Assembly (NCBI RefSeq): GCF_900460065.1
Contig: NZ_UAVD01000007.1
Coordinates: 62,001-126,000 of the forward strand
Reading direction: 5' to 3'
DNA from: Streptomyces griseus
Lineage (GTDB): Bacteria; Actinomycetota; Actinomycetes; Streptomycetales; Streptomycetaceae
DNA length: 64,000 nt
Shown: positions 17,701-25,655 of the stretch, in pieces
Layout: each line of letters begins with the position of its first letter
Numbering within the stretch: the stretch's first letter is position 1
Program-made: the position numbers and the translations under genes
Notes under the pieces: model-generated
The model's database searches: none
What the model was told of the DNA's origin: nothing
What the model saw: only the letters and a program-made list of their open reading frames with translations

Positions 17701-18101
17701 TGACCACCACGGTCCGGCACAGCGCGAAGGTCAACCCGCTCTCCACCCGGGTGGACGCGGCCTGGACGTTCCGCTCGAAGAAGACCGCGTTCACGATGCT
17801 GCCCGTCTCCACGGTCCGGTTCACCCCGGCCGTGGGCGCCGACGGCCGGGTCAAGGCGGGCAAGACCGTCTCGGTGCCGGTGAAGGTGCACGGCGCGGCG
17901 GCGGGCAAGAACCTGAAGTCGCTGAAGACGTACGTCAGTTACAACGGCGGCAAGACCTGGAAGAAGGTCACCGTCAAGAAGGGGAAGATCACCGTCAAGA
18001 ACCCGGCCAAGGGCAAGGCGATCTCCTTCTCCGCCAAGGTCACCGACAAGAAGGGCAACACCTCGTCGGTGAAGATCTACAGCGCGTACTTCGGCAAGTG
18101 A
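14736..18101 (+). CDS. Large secreted subtilisin-like (S8) serine protease
   Basis: 1121 residues. TTG 14736 is chosen because AGGGGGAGAG lies directly before it; GTG 14748 is an alternative. Signal peptide of about 31 residues (ACIPAVATAVAVALAAG ... AVA). A propeptide-like region follows to about residue 210. The catalytic domain carries Asp242 in AVLDTGTDATHPDL, His274 in GHGTHVASIAAG and Ser453 in SGTSMATPHVAGAAALL, with the oxyanion Asn in IAAGNEGD. Beyond about residue 500 come several beta-rich segments, likely fibronectin/bacterial Ig-like, and a Lys-rich C-terminus (KKVTVKKGKITVKNPAKG). Expected to degrade extracellular protein. Transcribed alone, with terminators after it. Confidence 0.92.
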   Translation: MRRHVRTACIPAVATAVAVALAAGMTSSAVARPGPGASSDTRAQDRSQDRELRRLTLVTGDRVTVDAQGKPVAFRPAKGRENIPVQRMSDQGHTLVVPADAHRLITSGKLDRRLFDVTELSRPENLRAQRDGLKLIVGYRGKQTATAKAQVRGAGGTEVGRSLTSLNAESVTTPTADAPAIWKALTDRRAGGERLTTAAGIDRVWLDGVRRASLDRSVPQIGAPAAWQAGFTGKGVKIAVLDTGTDATHPDLKGRILAEKNFSASPDTKDRVGHGTHVASIAAGTGARSGGKFKGVAPDAELLAGKVLDDDGYGEDSGILAGMEWAVAQGADIVNLSLGGTDTPEVDPLEAAVDKLSAEKGVLFAIAAGNEGDGAGTVGSPGSADAALTVGAVDDQDKLADFSSRGPRVGDGAVKPDVTAPGVDTTAAIPSGSQIAKEVGENPAGYATISGTSMATPHVAGAAALLKQQHPDWKYRELKGALTASTKPGAYNPFQQGSGRIAVDRAIAQSVVAEPVSVSFGVQQWPHTDDVPVGEKVTYRNLGTTDVTLDLKVTGTGPTGKPAPAGFFTLGADRVTVPAGGTADVTLTADTRLGGTADGTYSAYLVATGGGQTVRTAAAVEREVESYEVTVKHLGRDGRPAAYADSTLYRFGVESGDPFLSPRVVDGTAKIRVPKGTYVVNSTVYNDPDDVTKGADWIAQPKLAITKNTSLTFDARKAKPVNVTVPDAKAKARLFSPDYVVEEANDAVSFGWLMESPAGIRTLHAGPKITDGSVAQHWVGTWSKGASTEYDIAVGGPVKQLATGFQRKFTTAQLARVKVAMGSAAPRKTGSITAFPFLPTQGGGWATSIDQKLPGTRTLYVSTADKVAWSFDFDQQGPLDAEGWPTYEANYQIGEEAAYKAGKSYAKTVNTGVFGPLVDNENYGVAREGNDITGALPLLADGRGNAGGMLFTSAETVLYRNGKKLGRNGDPVTGGESFRVPAGAADYRLTTTVRHSAKVNPLSTRVDAAWTFRSKKTAFTMLPVSTVRFTPAVGADGRVKAGKTVSVPVKVHGAAAGKNLKSLKTYVSYNGGKTWKKVTVKKGKITVKNPAKGKAISFSAKVTDKKGNTSSVKIYSAYFGK

Positions 18102-18135
18102 GCCGGCACGCAGGGTAGTTCACACCCGCACGACG

Positions 18136-18174
18136 GCGGCCCGCAGCACGGAGGCATTCCGTGCGGCGGGCCGC
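18136..18174. terminator. Hairpin after the S8 protease gene
   Basis: Stem 18136-18144 with 18166-18174 (GCGGCCCGC) continues, across single-base bulges, into a 7-bp inner stem (GCACGGA with TCCGTGC). It begins 35 bases after the protease stop. Confidence 0.7.
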
Positions 18175-18246
18175 TCGGCGGAGGGCCGACGGTGAGTGCG
18201 CTCATGGCGGTCTCCCCTATCGGTGCGTCACCGCGTCCAGCATGCC

Positions 18247-18280
18247 GAACGGGACCGGTGGCAGTCCACCGGTCCCGTTC
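18247..18280. terminator. Second hairpin, between protease and deoA
   Basis: A perfect 15-bp stem (18247-18261 with 18266-18280, arm GAACGGGACCGGTGG) with a CAGT loop ends 23 bases from the deoA stop. It most likely terminates deoA on the minus strand and backs up the protease terminator on the plus strand. Confidence 0.8.
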
Positions 18281-18302
18281 ACCCGTACGAGGAAACCGCA
18301 GG

Positions 18303-19580
18303 TCAGGCGATACGTTCCCGCACCACCGGCAGCGGCGCGAACGACGTGCCGGCCGGGGCGATGTCGTACGCCTCCGGCAGGGCCTTGAGGGCGTAGTCGA
18401 ACTTCTCCGGGGTGTCCGTGTGCAGCGTCATCAGGGGCTGGCCCTCGGTGACCGTGTCGCCGGGCTTGGCGTGGAGTTCGACGCCCGCGCCCGCCTGCAC
18501 CGGGTCCTCCTTGCGGGCGCGGCCCGCGCCGAGGCGCCAGGCGGCGACGCCGACGTCGTAGGCGTCCAGCCGGGTCAGGACGCCGGAGGCGGGGGCGGTG
18601 ACCACGTGCTGCTCGCGCGCGGTGGGGAGCGTGGCGTCCGGGTCGCCGCCCTGGGCGGAGATCATCCGGCGCCAGACGTCCATCGCGGAGCCGTCGGCCA
18701 GGGCCTTCTCCGGGTCGGCGTCCTTGAGGCCCGCCGCGTCCAGCATCTCGCGGGCCAGGGCGAGGGTCAGGTCGACGACGTCCTGGGGGCCTCCGCCGGC
18801 GAGGACCTCGACGGACTCGCGGACCTCCAGGGCGTTGCCCGCGGTGAGGCCGAGCGGGGTCGACATGTCGGTGAGCAGGGCGACCGTGCGCACCCCGCTG
18901 TCGGTGCCGAGCGCGACCATGGTGGAGGCCAGTTCGCGGGCGTCCTCGATGGTCTTCATGAAGGCGCCGGAGCCGACCTTGACGTCCAGGACCAGCGCCC
19001 CGGTGCCCTCGGCGATCTTCTTGGACATGATCGAGCTGGCGATCAGCGGGATCGCCTCGACGGTGCCGGTGACATCGCGCAGCGCGTACAGCTTCTTGTC
19101 GGCGGGGGCGAGTCCGTCGCCCGCCGCGCAGATGACCGCGCCGGTGGAGTCCAGGACGTTCAGCATCTCCTCGTTGGAGATATGGGCCCGCCAGCCGGGG
19201 ATGGACTCCAGCTTGTCCAGGGTGCCGCCGGTGTGGCCGAGGCCGCGTCCGCTGAGCTGCGGCACGGCCGCGCCGCAGGCGGCGACCAGCGGGGCGAGCG
19301 GCAGGGTGATCTTGTCGCCGACGCCGCCGGTGGAGTGCTTGTCGGTGGTGGGCCGGGAGAGCGCTCGGAAGTTCATCCGCTCGCCCGAGGCGATCATCGC
19401 GGCGGTCCAGCGGGCGATCTCGGTGCGGTTCATGCCGTTGAGCAGGATCGCCATGGCGAGGGCGGACATCTGCTCGTCGGCGACCTCGCCGCGGGTGTAG
19501 GCGTCGATGACCCAGTCGATCTGCTCGGGGGTCAGTTCGCCTCGGTCCCGCTTGGTGCGGATGACGGAGATGGCGTCCAT
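18303..19580 (-). CDS. deoA: Thymidine phosphorylase
   Basis: 425 residues from ATG 19580, with AAGGA eight bases upstream. Converts thymidine or deoxyuridine plus phosphate to base plus deoxyribose 1-phosphate. Family features: the N-terminal helical domain (VIRTKRDRGELTPEQIDWVIDAYTRGEVADEQMSAL), the signature S-G-R-G-L-G-H-T-G-G-T-L-D-K-L-E-S-I-P-G, the phosphate loop in KHSTGGVGDK, and the lysine segment LDVKVGSGAFMKT. Length and order match pyrimidine nucleoside phosphorylases. A variant of the nucleoside operator (19625-19636) lies 45 bases before the start, and cdd with the ABC transporter is next upstream on the same strand, separated by about 115 bp. Confidence 0.93.
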   Translation of the reverse strand: MDAISVIRTKRDRGELTPEQIDWVIDAYTRGEVADEQMSALAMAILLNGMNRTEIARWTAAMIASGERMNFRALSRPTTDKHSTGGVGDKITLPLAPLVAACGAAVPQLSGRGLGHTGGTLDKLESIPGWRAHISNEEMLNVLDSTGAVICAAGDGLAPADKKLYALRDVTGTVEAIPLIASSIMSKKIAEGTGALVLDVKVGSGAFMKTIEDARELASTMVALGTDSGVRTVALLTDMSTPLGLTAGNALEVRESVEVLAGGGPQDVVDLTLALAREMLDAAGLKDADPEKALADGSAMDVWRRMISAQGGDPDATLPTAREQHVVTAPASGVLTRLDAYDVGVAAWRLGAGRARKEDPVQAGAGVELHAKPGDTVTEGQPLMTLHTDTPEKFDYALKALPEAYDIAPAGTSFAPLPVVRERIA

Positions 19581-19624
19581 GGGAATCCTTCCGGCCGGTA
19601 CGTACGCAAGAGTCCTCGGTGACT

Positions 19625-19636
19625 CTACGCGCATAG
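19625..19636. promoter_or_regulatory. Putative nucleoside-regulon operator upstream of deoA
   Basis: CTACGCGCATAG, one change from the perfect palindrome upstream of add, within the longer inverted repeat CTCTACGCGCATAGAG (19623-19638). It lies between the cdd stop and deoA, so deoA should have its own regulated promoter. Confidence 0.65.
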
Positions 19637-19695
19637 AGAGGGGAAAGAGCGGTGGCCCTTCCGGGAGGAAGGGCCACCGCCGGGAGATACGGGGT

Positions 19696-20124
19696 TCAGC
19701 CGAGGTGCTGCGGGCCGAACGACTGCGGCAGCATCGCGTCCAGCGTGCGCCGCCCGTCGGGCGTCTCCAGGAGGAGTTCCGGGCCGCCGAACTCGTACAG
19801 CAGCTGCCGGCACCTGCCGCACGGCACGAGGATCGCCCCGGTGCCGTCCACACAGGTGAAGTGGGTCAGCCGACCGCCGCCGGTGGCCTGGAGCGTGGAG
19901 ACCAGACCGCACTCGGCGCAGAGCGAGAGCCCGTAGCTGGCGTTCTCCACGTTGCAGCCCGTGATCGTGCGGCCGTCGTCCACCCGGGCGGCGACCCCGA
20001 CCGGGAAGCCCGAGTAGGGGGCGTACGCCCGGGACATGGCGTCCCGGGCCGCGGCCCGCAGGGCCTCCCAGTCGGCCTCGCCGAACGGCTCGGCGGACGG
20101 GCCTCCGGCGGCGGGCGGCGTCAC
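19696..20124 (-). CDS. cdd: Cytidine deaminase
   Basis: 142 residues. GTG 20124 overlaps the stop of the transporter permease (GTGA), so it is the last gene of the ABC operon. Converts cytidine/deoxycytidine to uridine/deoxyuridine. The zinc site is intact: N-V-E-N-A-S-Y-G, then C-A-E in SLCAECGLV (Cys ligand plus catalytic Glu), and P-C-G-R-C-R with two more Cys ligands. This is the three-cysteine tetrameric type. The first 12 residues are Gly/Pro/Ala-rich and variable. Joining uptake and deamination in one operon fits scavenging of pyrimidine nucleosides. Confidence 0.93.
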   Translation of the reverse strand: MTPPAAGGPSAEPFGEADWEALRAAARDAMSRAYAPYSGFPVGVAARVDDGRTITGCNVENASYGLSLCAECGLVSTLQATGGGRLTHFTCVDGTGAILVPCGRCRQLLYEFGGPELLLETPDGRRTLDAMLPQSFGPQHLG

Positions 20125-21383
20125 TTGCCCTCGCCCTTGCGGTACGGCACGCCGTCCGCCTTGGGCATCCGCAGCCGTTGCGCGGAGAGCGAGAGGACCA
20201 GCAGCGTCGTGACGTACGGGGCGGCGTCGACGAACTGGCTCGGCACCTGGTCGGTCAGGAGGTACCAGGTGAACAGCAGCGCCGAGACGACCGCCGAGAT
20301 CGCCGCGGCGACGTACTTCTTCCGGTACAGCTGCCAGAACACCGCGATGACCAGCAGGATCGCCAGCAGGAGCAGCATCGCGTGGACGTTCTCCGCGCCG
20401 CCGCGCAGCTTGAGGCTGTCGGTGAAGCCGAAGAGTCCGGCGCCCAGCGCCATGCCGCCCGGCATCCAGTTGCCGAAGATCATGGCGGCGAGACCGATGT
20501 AGCCGCGACCGCCGGTCTGGCCCTCCTGGTAGATGCCGGTGGCGACGATCGCGAGGAACGCTCCGCCGAGGCCCGCCAGACCGCCGGAGACGGTGACGGC
20601 GATGTACTTGTACTTGTACACGTTGACGCCGAGGGTCTCGGCGGCCACCGGGGACTCGCCGCAGGAGCGCAGCCGCAGCCCGAACGGGGTGCGCCACAGG
20701 ATCCACCAGGTGGCGGGGATCAGCAGCAGGGCGACGACGGTCAGCAGGGAGAGTCCGGTGACCAGGCCGCCGAGGATGCCCGCGATGTCGGAGATCAGGA
20801 ACCAGTGCTGTTGTTGCAGGTCCTGCAACCAGTCCGAGAGGCCCGGAATGGTGATCTTGTCGATCGGATCGATGCGCGGGGACTGCTTGGAGGAGCCGCC
20901 CTGGATGCCGTCGAAGGCGAAGTTGGAGAGGTAGCGGGTGACGCCGACGGCGAGGATGTTGATGGCCACACCGGAGACGATGTGGTTCACGCCGAAGGTG
21001 ACGGTGATGACCGCGTGCAGCAGGCCGCCGAGGCAGCCGCCGAGGACGCCGAAGAGGACGCCCACCCAGGGACCCCACTGGAATCCGGCCCAGGCGCCGA
21101 ACCAGGTGCCCAGGACCATCATGCCTTCGAGGCCGATGTTGACGACGCCCGCGCGCTCGGCCCACAGGCCGCCGAGTCCGGCGAGGCCGATCGGGACGGC
21201 CAGTTCCAGGGCGCCGGCGACCTGGCCGACCGAGGTGACGTCGTTGGCGCCGCTGATGAGGCGCACGAGGGAGACCAGGGCGAGCGCACCCGCGATGATC
21301 AGGAGGACGACGGGCAGGGAGAGCTTGCGGCGGCCGCCCTTGAGGGGGGTGGGCCGTGCGGCGATGGACGTGCTCGTGCTCAC
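20121..21383 (-). CDS. Nucleoside ABC transporter permease, second subunit
   Basis: 420 residues from GTG 21383, overlapping the preceding permease stop (GTGA). About ten hydrophobic helices; the BPD_transp_2 pattern is evident in VPIGLAGLGGLWAERAGVVNIGLEGMMVLGTWF and GGRGYIGLAAMIFGNWMPGG. This matches the NupQ/YufQ-type permease of BMP-dependent nucleoside importers. A 30-residue basic N-terminal tail precedes the first helix. It should form the membrane pore with the protein at 21380-22498. Confidence 0.9.
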   Translation of the reverse strand: MSTSTSIAARPTPLKGGRRKLSLPVVLLIIAGALALVSLVRLISGANDVTSVGQVAGALELAVPIGLAGLGGLWAERAGVVNIGLEGMMVLGTWFGAWAGFQWGPWVGVLFGVLGGCLGGLLHAVITVTFGVNHIVSGVAINILAVGVTRYLSNFAFDGIQGGSSKQSPRIDPIDKITIPGLSDWLQDLQQQHWFLISDIAGILGGLVTGLSLLTVVALLLIPATWWILWRTPFGLRLRSCGESPVAAETLGVNVYKYKYIAVTVSGGLAGLGGAFLAIVATGIYQEGQTGGRGYIGLAAMIFGNWMPGGMALGAGLFGFTDSLKLRGGAENVHAMLLLLAILLVIAVFWQLYRKKYVAAAISAVVSALLFTWYLLTDQVPSQFVDAAPYVTTLLVLSLSAQRLRMPKADGVPYRKGEGK

Positions 21384-22498
21384 AGGGCCGCCTCCTTCTC
21401 GGTCTTGATGGCATGGCCGGCGGCGAGCTCCTCGCCGACCTTCTGCTGCTGGCGGCGGATGCCGTACCGGCGGACCAGCTCGTAGGAGACGACGACCGAG
21501 ATCACGATCAGGCCCTGCATGATCGTGGCGATCTCCTTCTCGAACCCGTACTGGTCGAGCGAGGCCGACGACTTGTCCAGGAAGGCGATCAGCAGGGCGC
21601 TGAAGGCGATGCCGAGCGGGTTGTTGCGGCCCAGCAGCGCGATGGTGATGCCGGTGAAGCCGATACCGGTGGGGAAGTCGAGGCTGTAGGTGTGGGTGTC
21701 GCCGAGCAGGGTCGGCATGCCGGCCAGGCCCGCGACCGCACCGGAGATCAGCATCGAGGTGAGGATCATCTTCTTGGCGTCCACGCCGGACGCCTGGGCG
21801 GCGCTCTCGCTGGCGCCGGTGGCGCGCAGGTCGAAGCCGAACCGGGTGCGGTTCAGCACGAACCAGTACAGGAGGCCGCAGCCGGCGGCGACGAACGTGA
21901 AGCCGTAGATCTCCCCGGCCTGGTCGCCCATCGGCAGCCCCGGGAACCAGCCGGACTCGGGGATCTCGCCGGTGGTCAGGTTGTTGGAGCCGGCCGGCTG
22001 CTCGCCGAAGTTCTTCGGCAGGATCATCCAGGCGACCAGCGCGGTGGCGATCGAGTTGAGCATGATCGTGGAGACGACCTCGCTCACCCCGCGGGTGGTC
22101 TTGAGGAAGCCCGCGATGCCCGACCAGAACGCGCCGACCAGCATCGCGACGATCACGATCAGCGCGATGTGCAGGGGGCCCGGCAGGTTGACGCTCGCGC
22201 CGACCAGCGCGGCCATCATGGCGGCGAGGCGGTACTGCCCGTCGACGCCGATGTTGAACAGGTTCATCCGGAAGCCGACGGCCACGGCGAGTGCGGCGAG
22301 GTAGTACGTACCGGCCTGGTTGACGATCAGGACCTGTACGTCGACGTAGCTGGCCGACTCGAACATGATCCGGTACGGCTCGAAGGGGTTCCGGCCGGAG
22401 GCGAGCAGCACCACGGTCGTCAGCGCGAGGGCGACGACCAGGGCGAGCACCGGGCCGGCGAAGGCCAGGATCAGCCGGTCCTTGTCGAATTTCTTCAT
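21380..22498 (-). CDS. Nucleoside ABC transporter permease, first subunit
   Basis: 372 residues from ATG 22498, overlapping the ATPase stop (ATGA). Nine or more hydrophobic helices. Conserved BPD_transp_2 segments include VGFRMNLFNIGVDGQYRLAAMMAAL, GVSEVVSTIMLNSIA and GFTGITIALLGRNNPLGIAFSALL. It corresponds to the NupP/YufP-type permease of BMP-family importers. With the neighbouring ATPase, second permease and cdd it forms a tight four-gene operon. Confidence 0.9.
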   Translation of the reverse strand: MKKFDKDRLILAFAGPVLALVVALALTTVVLLASGRNPFEPYRIMFESASYVDVQVLIVNQAGTYYLAALAVAVGFRMNLFNIGVDGQYRLAAMMAALVGASVNLPGPLHIALIVIVAMLVGAFWSGIAGFLKTTRGVSEVVSTIMLNSIATALVAWMILPKNFGEQPAGSNNLTTGEIPESGWFPGLPMGDQAGEIYGFTFVAAGCGLLYWFVLNRTRFGFDLRATGASESAAQASGVDAKKMILTSMLISGAVAGLAGMPTLLGDTHTYSLDFPTGIGFTGITIALLGRNNPLGIAFSALLIAFLDKSSASLDQYGFEKEIATIMQGLIVISVVVSYELVRRYGIRRQQQKVGEELAAGHAIKTEKEAAL

Positions 22499-24054
22499 CG
22501 GGCCTCGTCCTCCGGGCTTTCGAGGTGACCGGTGGCGGCGCCGGTCATGGCCGAGCCCAGTTCCTCCGGGGTGATGGTGGCCGGGTCGGCGTCGGCGACC
22601 AGCCGGCCGCGGTACATGACGCGCAGGGTGTCGGAGAGCCCGATCAGCTCGTCCAGGTCGGCCGAGATCAGCAGGACGGCGAGGCCCTCGCGGCGGGCCT
22701 CGCGGATCTGGTCCCAGATCTGCGCCTGGGCGCCGACGTCCACACCGCGGGTGGGGTGGGCGGCGATCAGGAGCTTGGGTGCGTGGCTCATCTCGCGGCC
22801 GACGATCAGCTTCTGCTGGTTGCCGCCGGAGAGGGAGGCCGCGGTGACCTCGATGCCGGGGGTGCGCACGTCGTACTCGCGCACGATCCGCTCGGTGTCG
22901 GCGCGGGCCGCCTTGTTGTCCAGCAGCCAGCCGCGGCTGTTGGGCTTCTCGGTGACGTGGCCGAGGATGCGGTTCTCCCACAGCGGGGCGTCCAGCAGGA
23001 CGCCGTGGCGGTGGCGGTCCTCGGGGATGTAGCCGATGCCCGACTCGCGCCGCTTGCGGGTGGGGACGTGGCTGATGTCGTCCTGGTCGAGGGTGATCAC
23101 CCCGCCGTCCGGGTCGCGCATGCCGATCAGGGCCTCGATCAGCTCGGTCTGCCCGTTGCCCTCCACCCCGGCGATGCCGAGGACCTCGCCCTGGTGGATG
23201 GTGAGGTCGATGCCGGCGAGCACGTCGCGGACGGTGCCGTCGGGGTCGGTGACCGTGAGCGCGAGGTCCTGGACGCGCAGCATGGGCACGTCGGTGACGG
23301 TGGACTCGCGGGTCTCCGGCGAGGGCAGCTCGCTGCCGACCATCAGCTCGGCGAGCTGCTTGGTCGTGGTGGACGCCGGGTCGGCGGTGCCCACGGTCGT
23401 GCCGCGGCGGATCACCGTGATGTCGTCGGCGACGGAGAGCACCTCGCCCAGCTTGTGCGAGATGAAGATGACGGTCAGGCCCTCGGCCTTGAGCTCGCGC
23501 AGGTTGGCGAAGAGCGCGTCGACCTCCTGCGGCACGAGGACCGCGGTCGGCTCGTCCAGGATCAGGATGCGGGCGCCCCGGTAGAGGACCTTGAGGATCT
23601 CCACGCGCTGCCGGTCGGCGACCCCGAGGTCCTCCACGAGCGCGTCGGGCCGGATGCCCAGGCCGTACGCGTCGGAGATCTCCTTGATCTTCTTCCGGGC
23701 GCCGGAGCCGATGCCGTACAGCTTCTCGCCGCCCAGGACGACGTTCTCCAGGACGGTGAAGTTGTCGGCGAGCATGAAGTGCTGGTGCACCATGCCGATG
23801 CCCCGCTCGATGGCGTCACCCGGGTTGGAGAACGAGACCTGCTCGCCGTTGATCGCGATGGTGCCCTCGTCCGGCTTCTGCATGCCGTAGAGGATCTTCA
23901 TCAGGGTGGACTTGCCGGCGCCGTTCTCGCCGACGAGGGCATGGACCGTGCCCTTGCCGATCGTGATGTCGATGTCGTGGTTGGCGACGACGCCGGGGAA
24001 GCGCTTGGTGATGCCGTGCAGTTCTACGGCAGGGGGGCTGCTGGACGCGTTGAT
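22495..24054 (-). CDS. Nucleoside ABC transporter ATP-binding protein (tandem ATPase), non-standard start codon
   Basis: About 519 residues with two ABC domains, as in NupO/YufO and sugar ATPases. The first has Walker A GENGAGKST, Q loop VHQHFML and Walker B ILILDEPTAV; its signature is degenerate (VADRQRVEI). The second has a weak Walker A-like GVEGNGQTE, signature LSGGNQQKL, and AHPTRGVDVGAQ. The conserved N-terminus AVELHGITKRFPGVVANHDI is encoded upstream of the first in-frame ATG (23901, after Walker A), but no ATG, GTG or TTG occurs in frame before it. AAGGAG (24063-24068) points to ATC at 24054, or GTC at 24057, as the start. It powers uptake with the two permeases and BmpA. Confidence 0.85.
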   Translation of the reverse strand: MNASSSPPAVELHGITKRFPGVVANHDIDITIGKGTVHALVGENGAGKSTLMKILYGMQKPDEGTIAINGEQVSFSNPGDAIERGIGMVHQHFMLADNFTVLENVVLGGEKLYGIGSGARKKIKEISDAYGLGIRPDALVEDLGVADRQRVEILKVLYRGARILILDEPTAVLVPQEVDALFANLRELKAEGLTVIFISHKLGEVLSVADDITVIRRGTTVGTADPASTTTKQLAELMVGSELPSPETRESTVTDVPMLRVQDLALTVTDPDGTVRDVLAGIDLTIHQGEVLGIAGVEGNGQTELIEALIGMRDPDGGVITLDQDDISHVPTRKRRESGIGYIPEDRHRHGVLLDAPLWENRILGHVTEKPNSRGWLLDNKAARADTERIVREYDVRTPGIEVTAASLSGGNQQKLIVGREMSHAPKLLIAAHPTRGVDVGAQAQIWDQIREARREGLAVLLISADLDELIGLSDTLRVMYRGRLVADADPATITPEELGSAMTGAATGHLESPEDEAR

Positions 24055-24153
24055 GACGCACTCTCCTTGGCCGGACAGGAGCGGGGGCGGAGGGGCTGGG
24101 GGTGTCGGAGACCCCCCGGGGGGCGGGGTGAAGTTATCGCGCCGGAGGGCTGT

Positions 24154-24165
24154 CTACACGCGTAG
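24154..24165. promoter_or_regulatory. Putative nucleoside-regulon operator upstream of the ABC operon
   Basis: CTACACGCGTAG, one base from the add copy, lies 100 bases upstream of the ATPase start. It is part of the gene-free stretch 24055-24431, which otherwise holds the bmpA terminator and no supported gene. Confidence 0.62.
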
Positions 24166-24341
24166 CGCTGCCGAATCGTGAAACACAGGTGCACGTCACG
24201 GTCGGGACACGGGTCCGGGCCGGGTGGGAGAGCACTGCGAGAGGCGGATCTTCTTCGGGTGGGGCGGCGGGACCCCGGGGCGCCGCGGGAGGTTCGCGTT
24301 CCGCGGCGGGGAGCCCGCCCGTACGGCGGGAACGGTCCCGC

Positions 24342-24391
24342 GGCCCTGTCCGCCCACCGGCCGCGGATGCGGCGCGGGGACGGACAGGGCC
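24342..24391. terminator. Hairpin after bmpA
   Basis: An 11-bp stem GGCCCTGTCCG (24342-24352) with CGGACAGGGCC (24381-24391) around a 28-nt GC-rich loop lies 40 bases beyond the bmpA stop (minus strand), before the ABC operon promoter. bmpA therefore seems to be a separate transcript. Confidence 0.6.
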
Positions 24392-24431
24392 TGGGGAAAC
24401 CAGCTGTACGGCAGGGGCTCCGGGCTGCTCG

Positions 24432-25481
24432 TTACGGAGCGGTCTTGACGGTGATCTTGCCGTCGATGATCTCCTGCTTGGCCTTGTCGACGGCCGCGAT
24501 GACGTCGGTCATCTTGGCGAACGCCGGGTTGGACATCGACAGGCCGACGCCGTCCTTGTCCAGGCCGTAGCGGATCTCGCCGGTGGTCGGCTTGCCGTCC
24601 TGGACCGACTTGATCAGGTTGAACACCGAGTCCTCGACGTCCTTGGTGACCGAGGTCAGGATGGACTCCTTGTAGGCCGCGAGGCCCTTCTGCTGGTACT
24701 GGTCGGAGTCGACGCCGATGTTCCACTTGCCGGCCTTGGAGGCGGCCTCGATGGCACCGGAACCGGCCAGACCGGCGGCCGAGTAGATCACGTCGGCCTT
24801 CTTGTCGAGCTGGCCCTGGGCCGCGGCCTTGCCGAGGTCGGGCTTGGAGAAGCCGTCGAAGTTCGGCGGCTGCGTCAGGTACTGCGGGAGGACCTTGACC
24901 GAGGGGTCGGTGTCCTTGGCGCCCTGGATGTAGCCCGCCTCGAACTTCTTGATCAGCGGGGTCTCGACACCGCCGATGAAGCCGATCGTCTTCGTCTTGG
25001 TGACCTTGGCGGCGGCGACGCCGGCGAGGTAGGAGCCCTGCTCCTCGTTGAAGACGATGTTGGCGATGTTGTCGCCGGTCACCGAGGCGTCGTCGATGAT
25101 GCCGAAGGTGGTCTTCGGGAACTTCGGCGCGACCTTCTTGATGGCGGGCGCGTAGGCGAAGCCGACGCCGATCACCGGGTTGTTGCCGGCGCGGGCCAGC
25201 TCGGTGAGGCGCTGGACCTTGTCCGCGTCGCCCTCACCGTCGGAGGGCTCGGCCTCGCTGCCCTTGACGTCGAGTTCCTTCTCCGCCTTGGCGAGTCCGG
25301 CGTAGGCGGCGTCGTTGAACGACTGGTCGCCGCGGCCGCCGATGTCGTAGGCGATGGCGGCCTTGTCGCCGCCCGAGTCGGAACCGGCGTCCGACGACGA
25401 TTTTCCGCCACAGGCGGTGACACTGAGAGCAAGCGCCGCGGACGCGATGCCCACGGTGGTGATCCTGGTGATCCGGCGCAA
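24432..25481 (-). CDS. bmpA: BMP-family nucleoside-binding lipoprotein
   Basis: 349 residues. Signal sequence MRRITRITTVGIASAALALS followed by lipobox VTAC, so it should be anchored outside the membrane. The BMP/PnrA domain follows: AIAYDIGGRGDQSFNDAAYAGL, NPVIGVGFAYAPAI, GFIGGVETPLIKKFEAGY, ADVIYSAAGLAGSGAIEAA and GVDSDQYQQKG. It delivers nucleosides to the ABC transporter encoded just downstream in the same direction. The operator-like site at 25542-25553 precedes it. The start has AGGGAAGG-type purines upstream. Confidence 0.92.
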   Translation of the reverse strand: MRRITRITTVGIASAALALSVTACGGKSSSDAGSDSGGDKAAIAYDIGGRGDQSFNDAAYAGLAKAEKELDVKGSEAEPSDGEGDADKVQRLTELARAGNNPVIGVGFAYAPAIKKVAPKFPKTTFGIIDDASVTGDNIANIVFNEEQGSYLAGVAAAKVTKTKTIGFIGGVETPLIKKFEAGYIQGAKDTDPSVKVLPQYLTQPPNFDGFSKPDLGKAAAQGQLDKKADVIYSAAGLAGSGAIEAASKAGKWNIGVDSDQYQQKGLAAYKESILTSVTKDVEDSVFNLIKSVQDGKPTTGEIRYGLDKDGVGLSMSNPAFAKMTDVIAAVDKAKQEIIDGKITVKTAP

Positions 25482-25541
25482 GGGAAGGCTCCTTCAAACC
25501 TGACCGAAGCGCCTCTTCCGGCGCTGGTTTCGCGGCGATCG

Positions 25542-25553
25542 TAACGCGCGTAG
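25542..25553. promoter_or_regulatory. Putative nucleoside-regulon operator upstream of bmpA
   Basis: TAACGCGCGTAG, two bases from the palindrome upstream of add, 60 bases before the bmpA start. It keeps the ACGCGCGTAG core. Confidence 0.58.
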
Positions 25554-25655
25554 ATGTCAGATAAGAGCACGTACGGAAGCCGTTATCGGATCGTCGTGAA
25601 CAGAGGGCCCCCCGCGGGTCCACGAACGGCCCACGAAGACTGTGTCAACGCTCCG

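Noticed and set aside
14597..17891. Long open frame on the minus strand opposite the S8 protease
   Set aside because: It is the antisense shadow of a high-GC gene: composition is Arg/Gly/His-rich and without domains, while the plus frame holds the full protease triad. Only its last part (14163-14546) is the STAS gene.
23816..24061. GTG 24061 as start of the nucleoside ATPase
   Set aside because: It is out of frame with the conserved protein and encodes a His/Arg-rich shadow peptide; it could work only with a frameshift.
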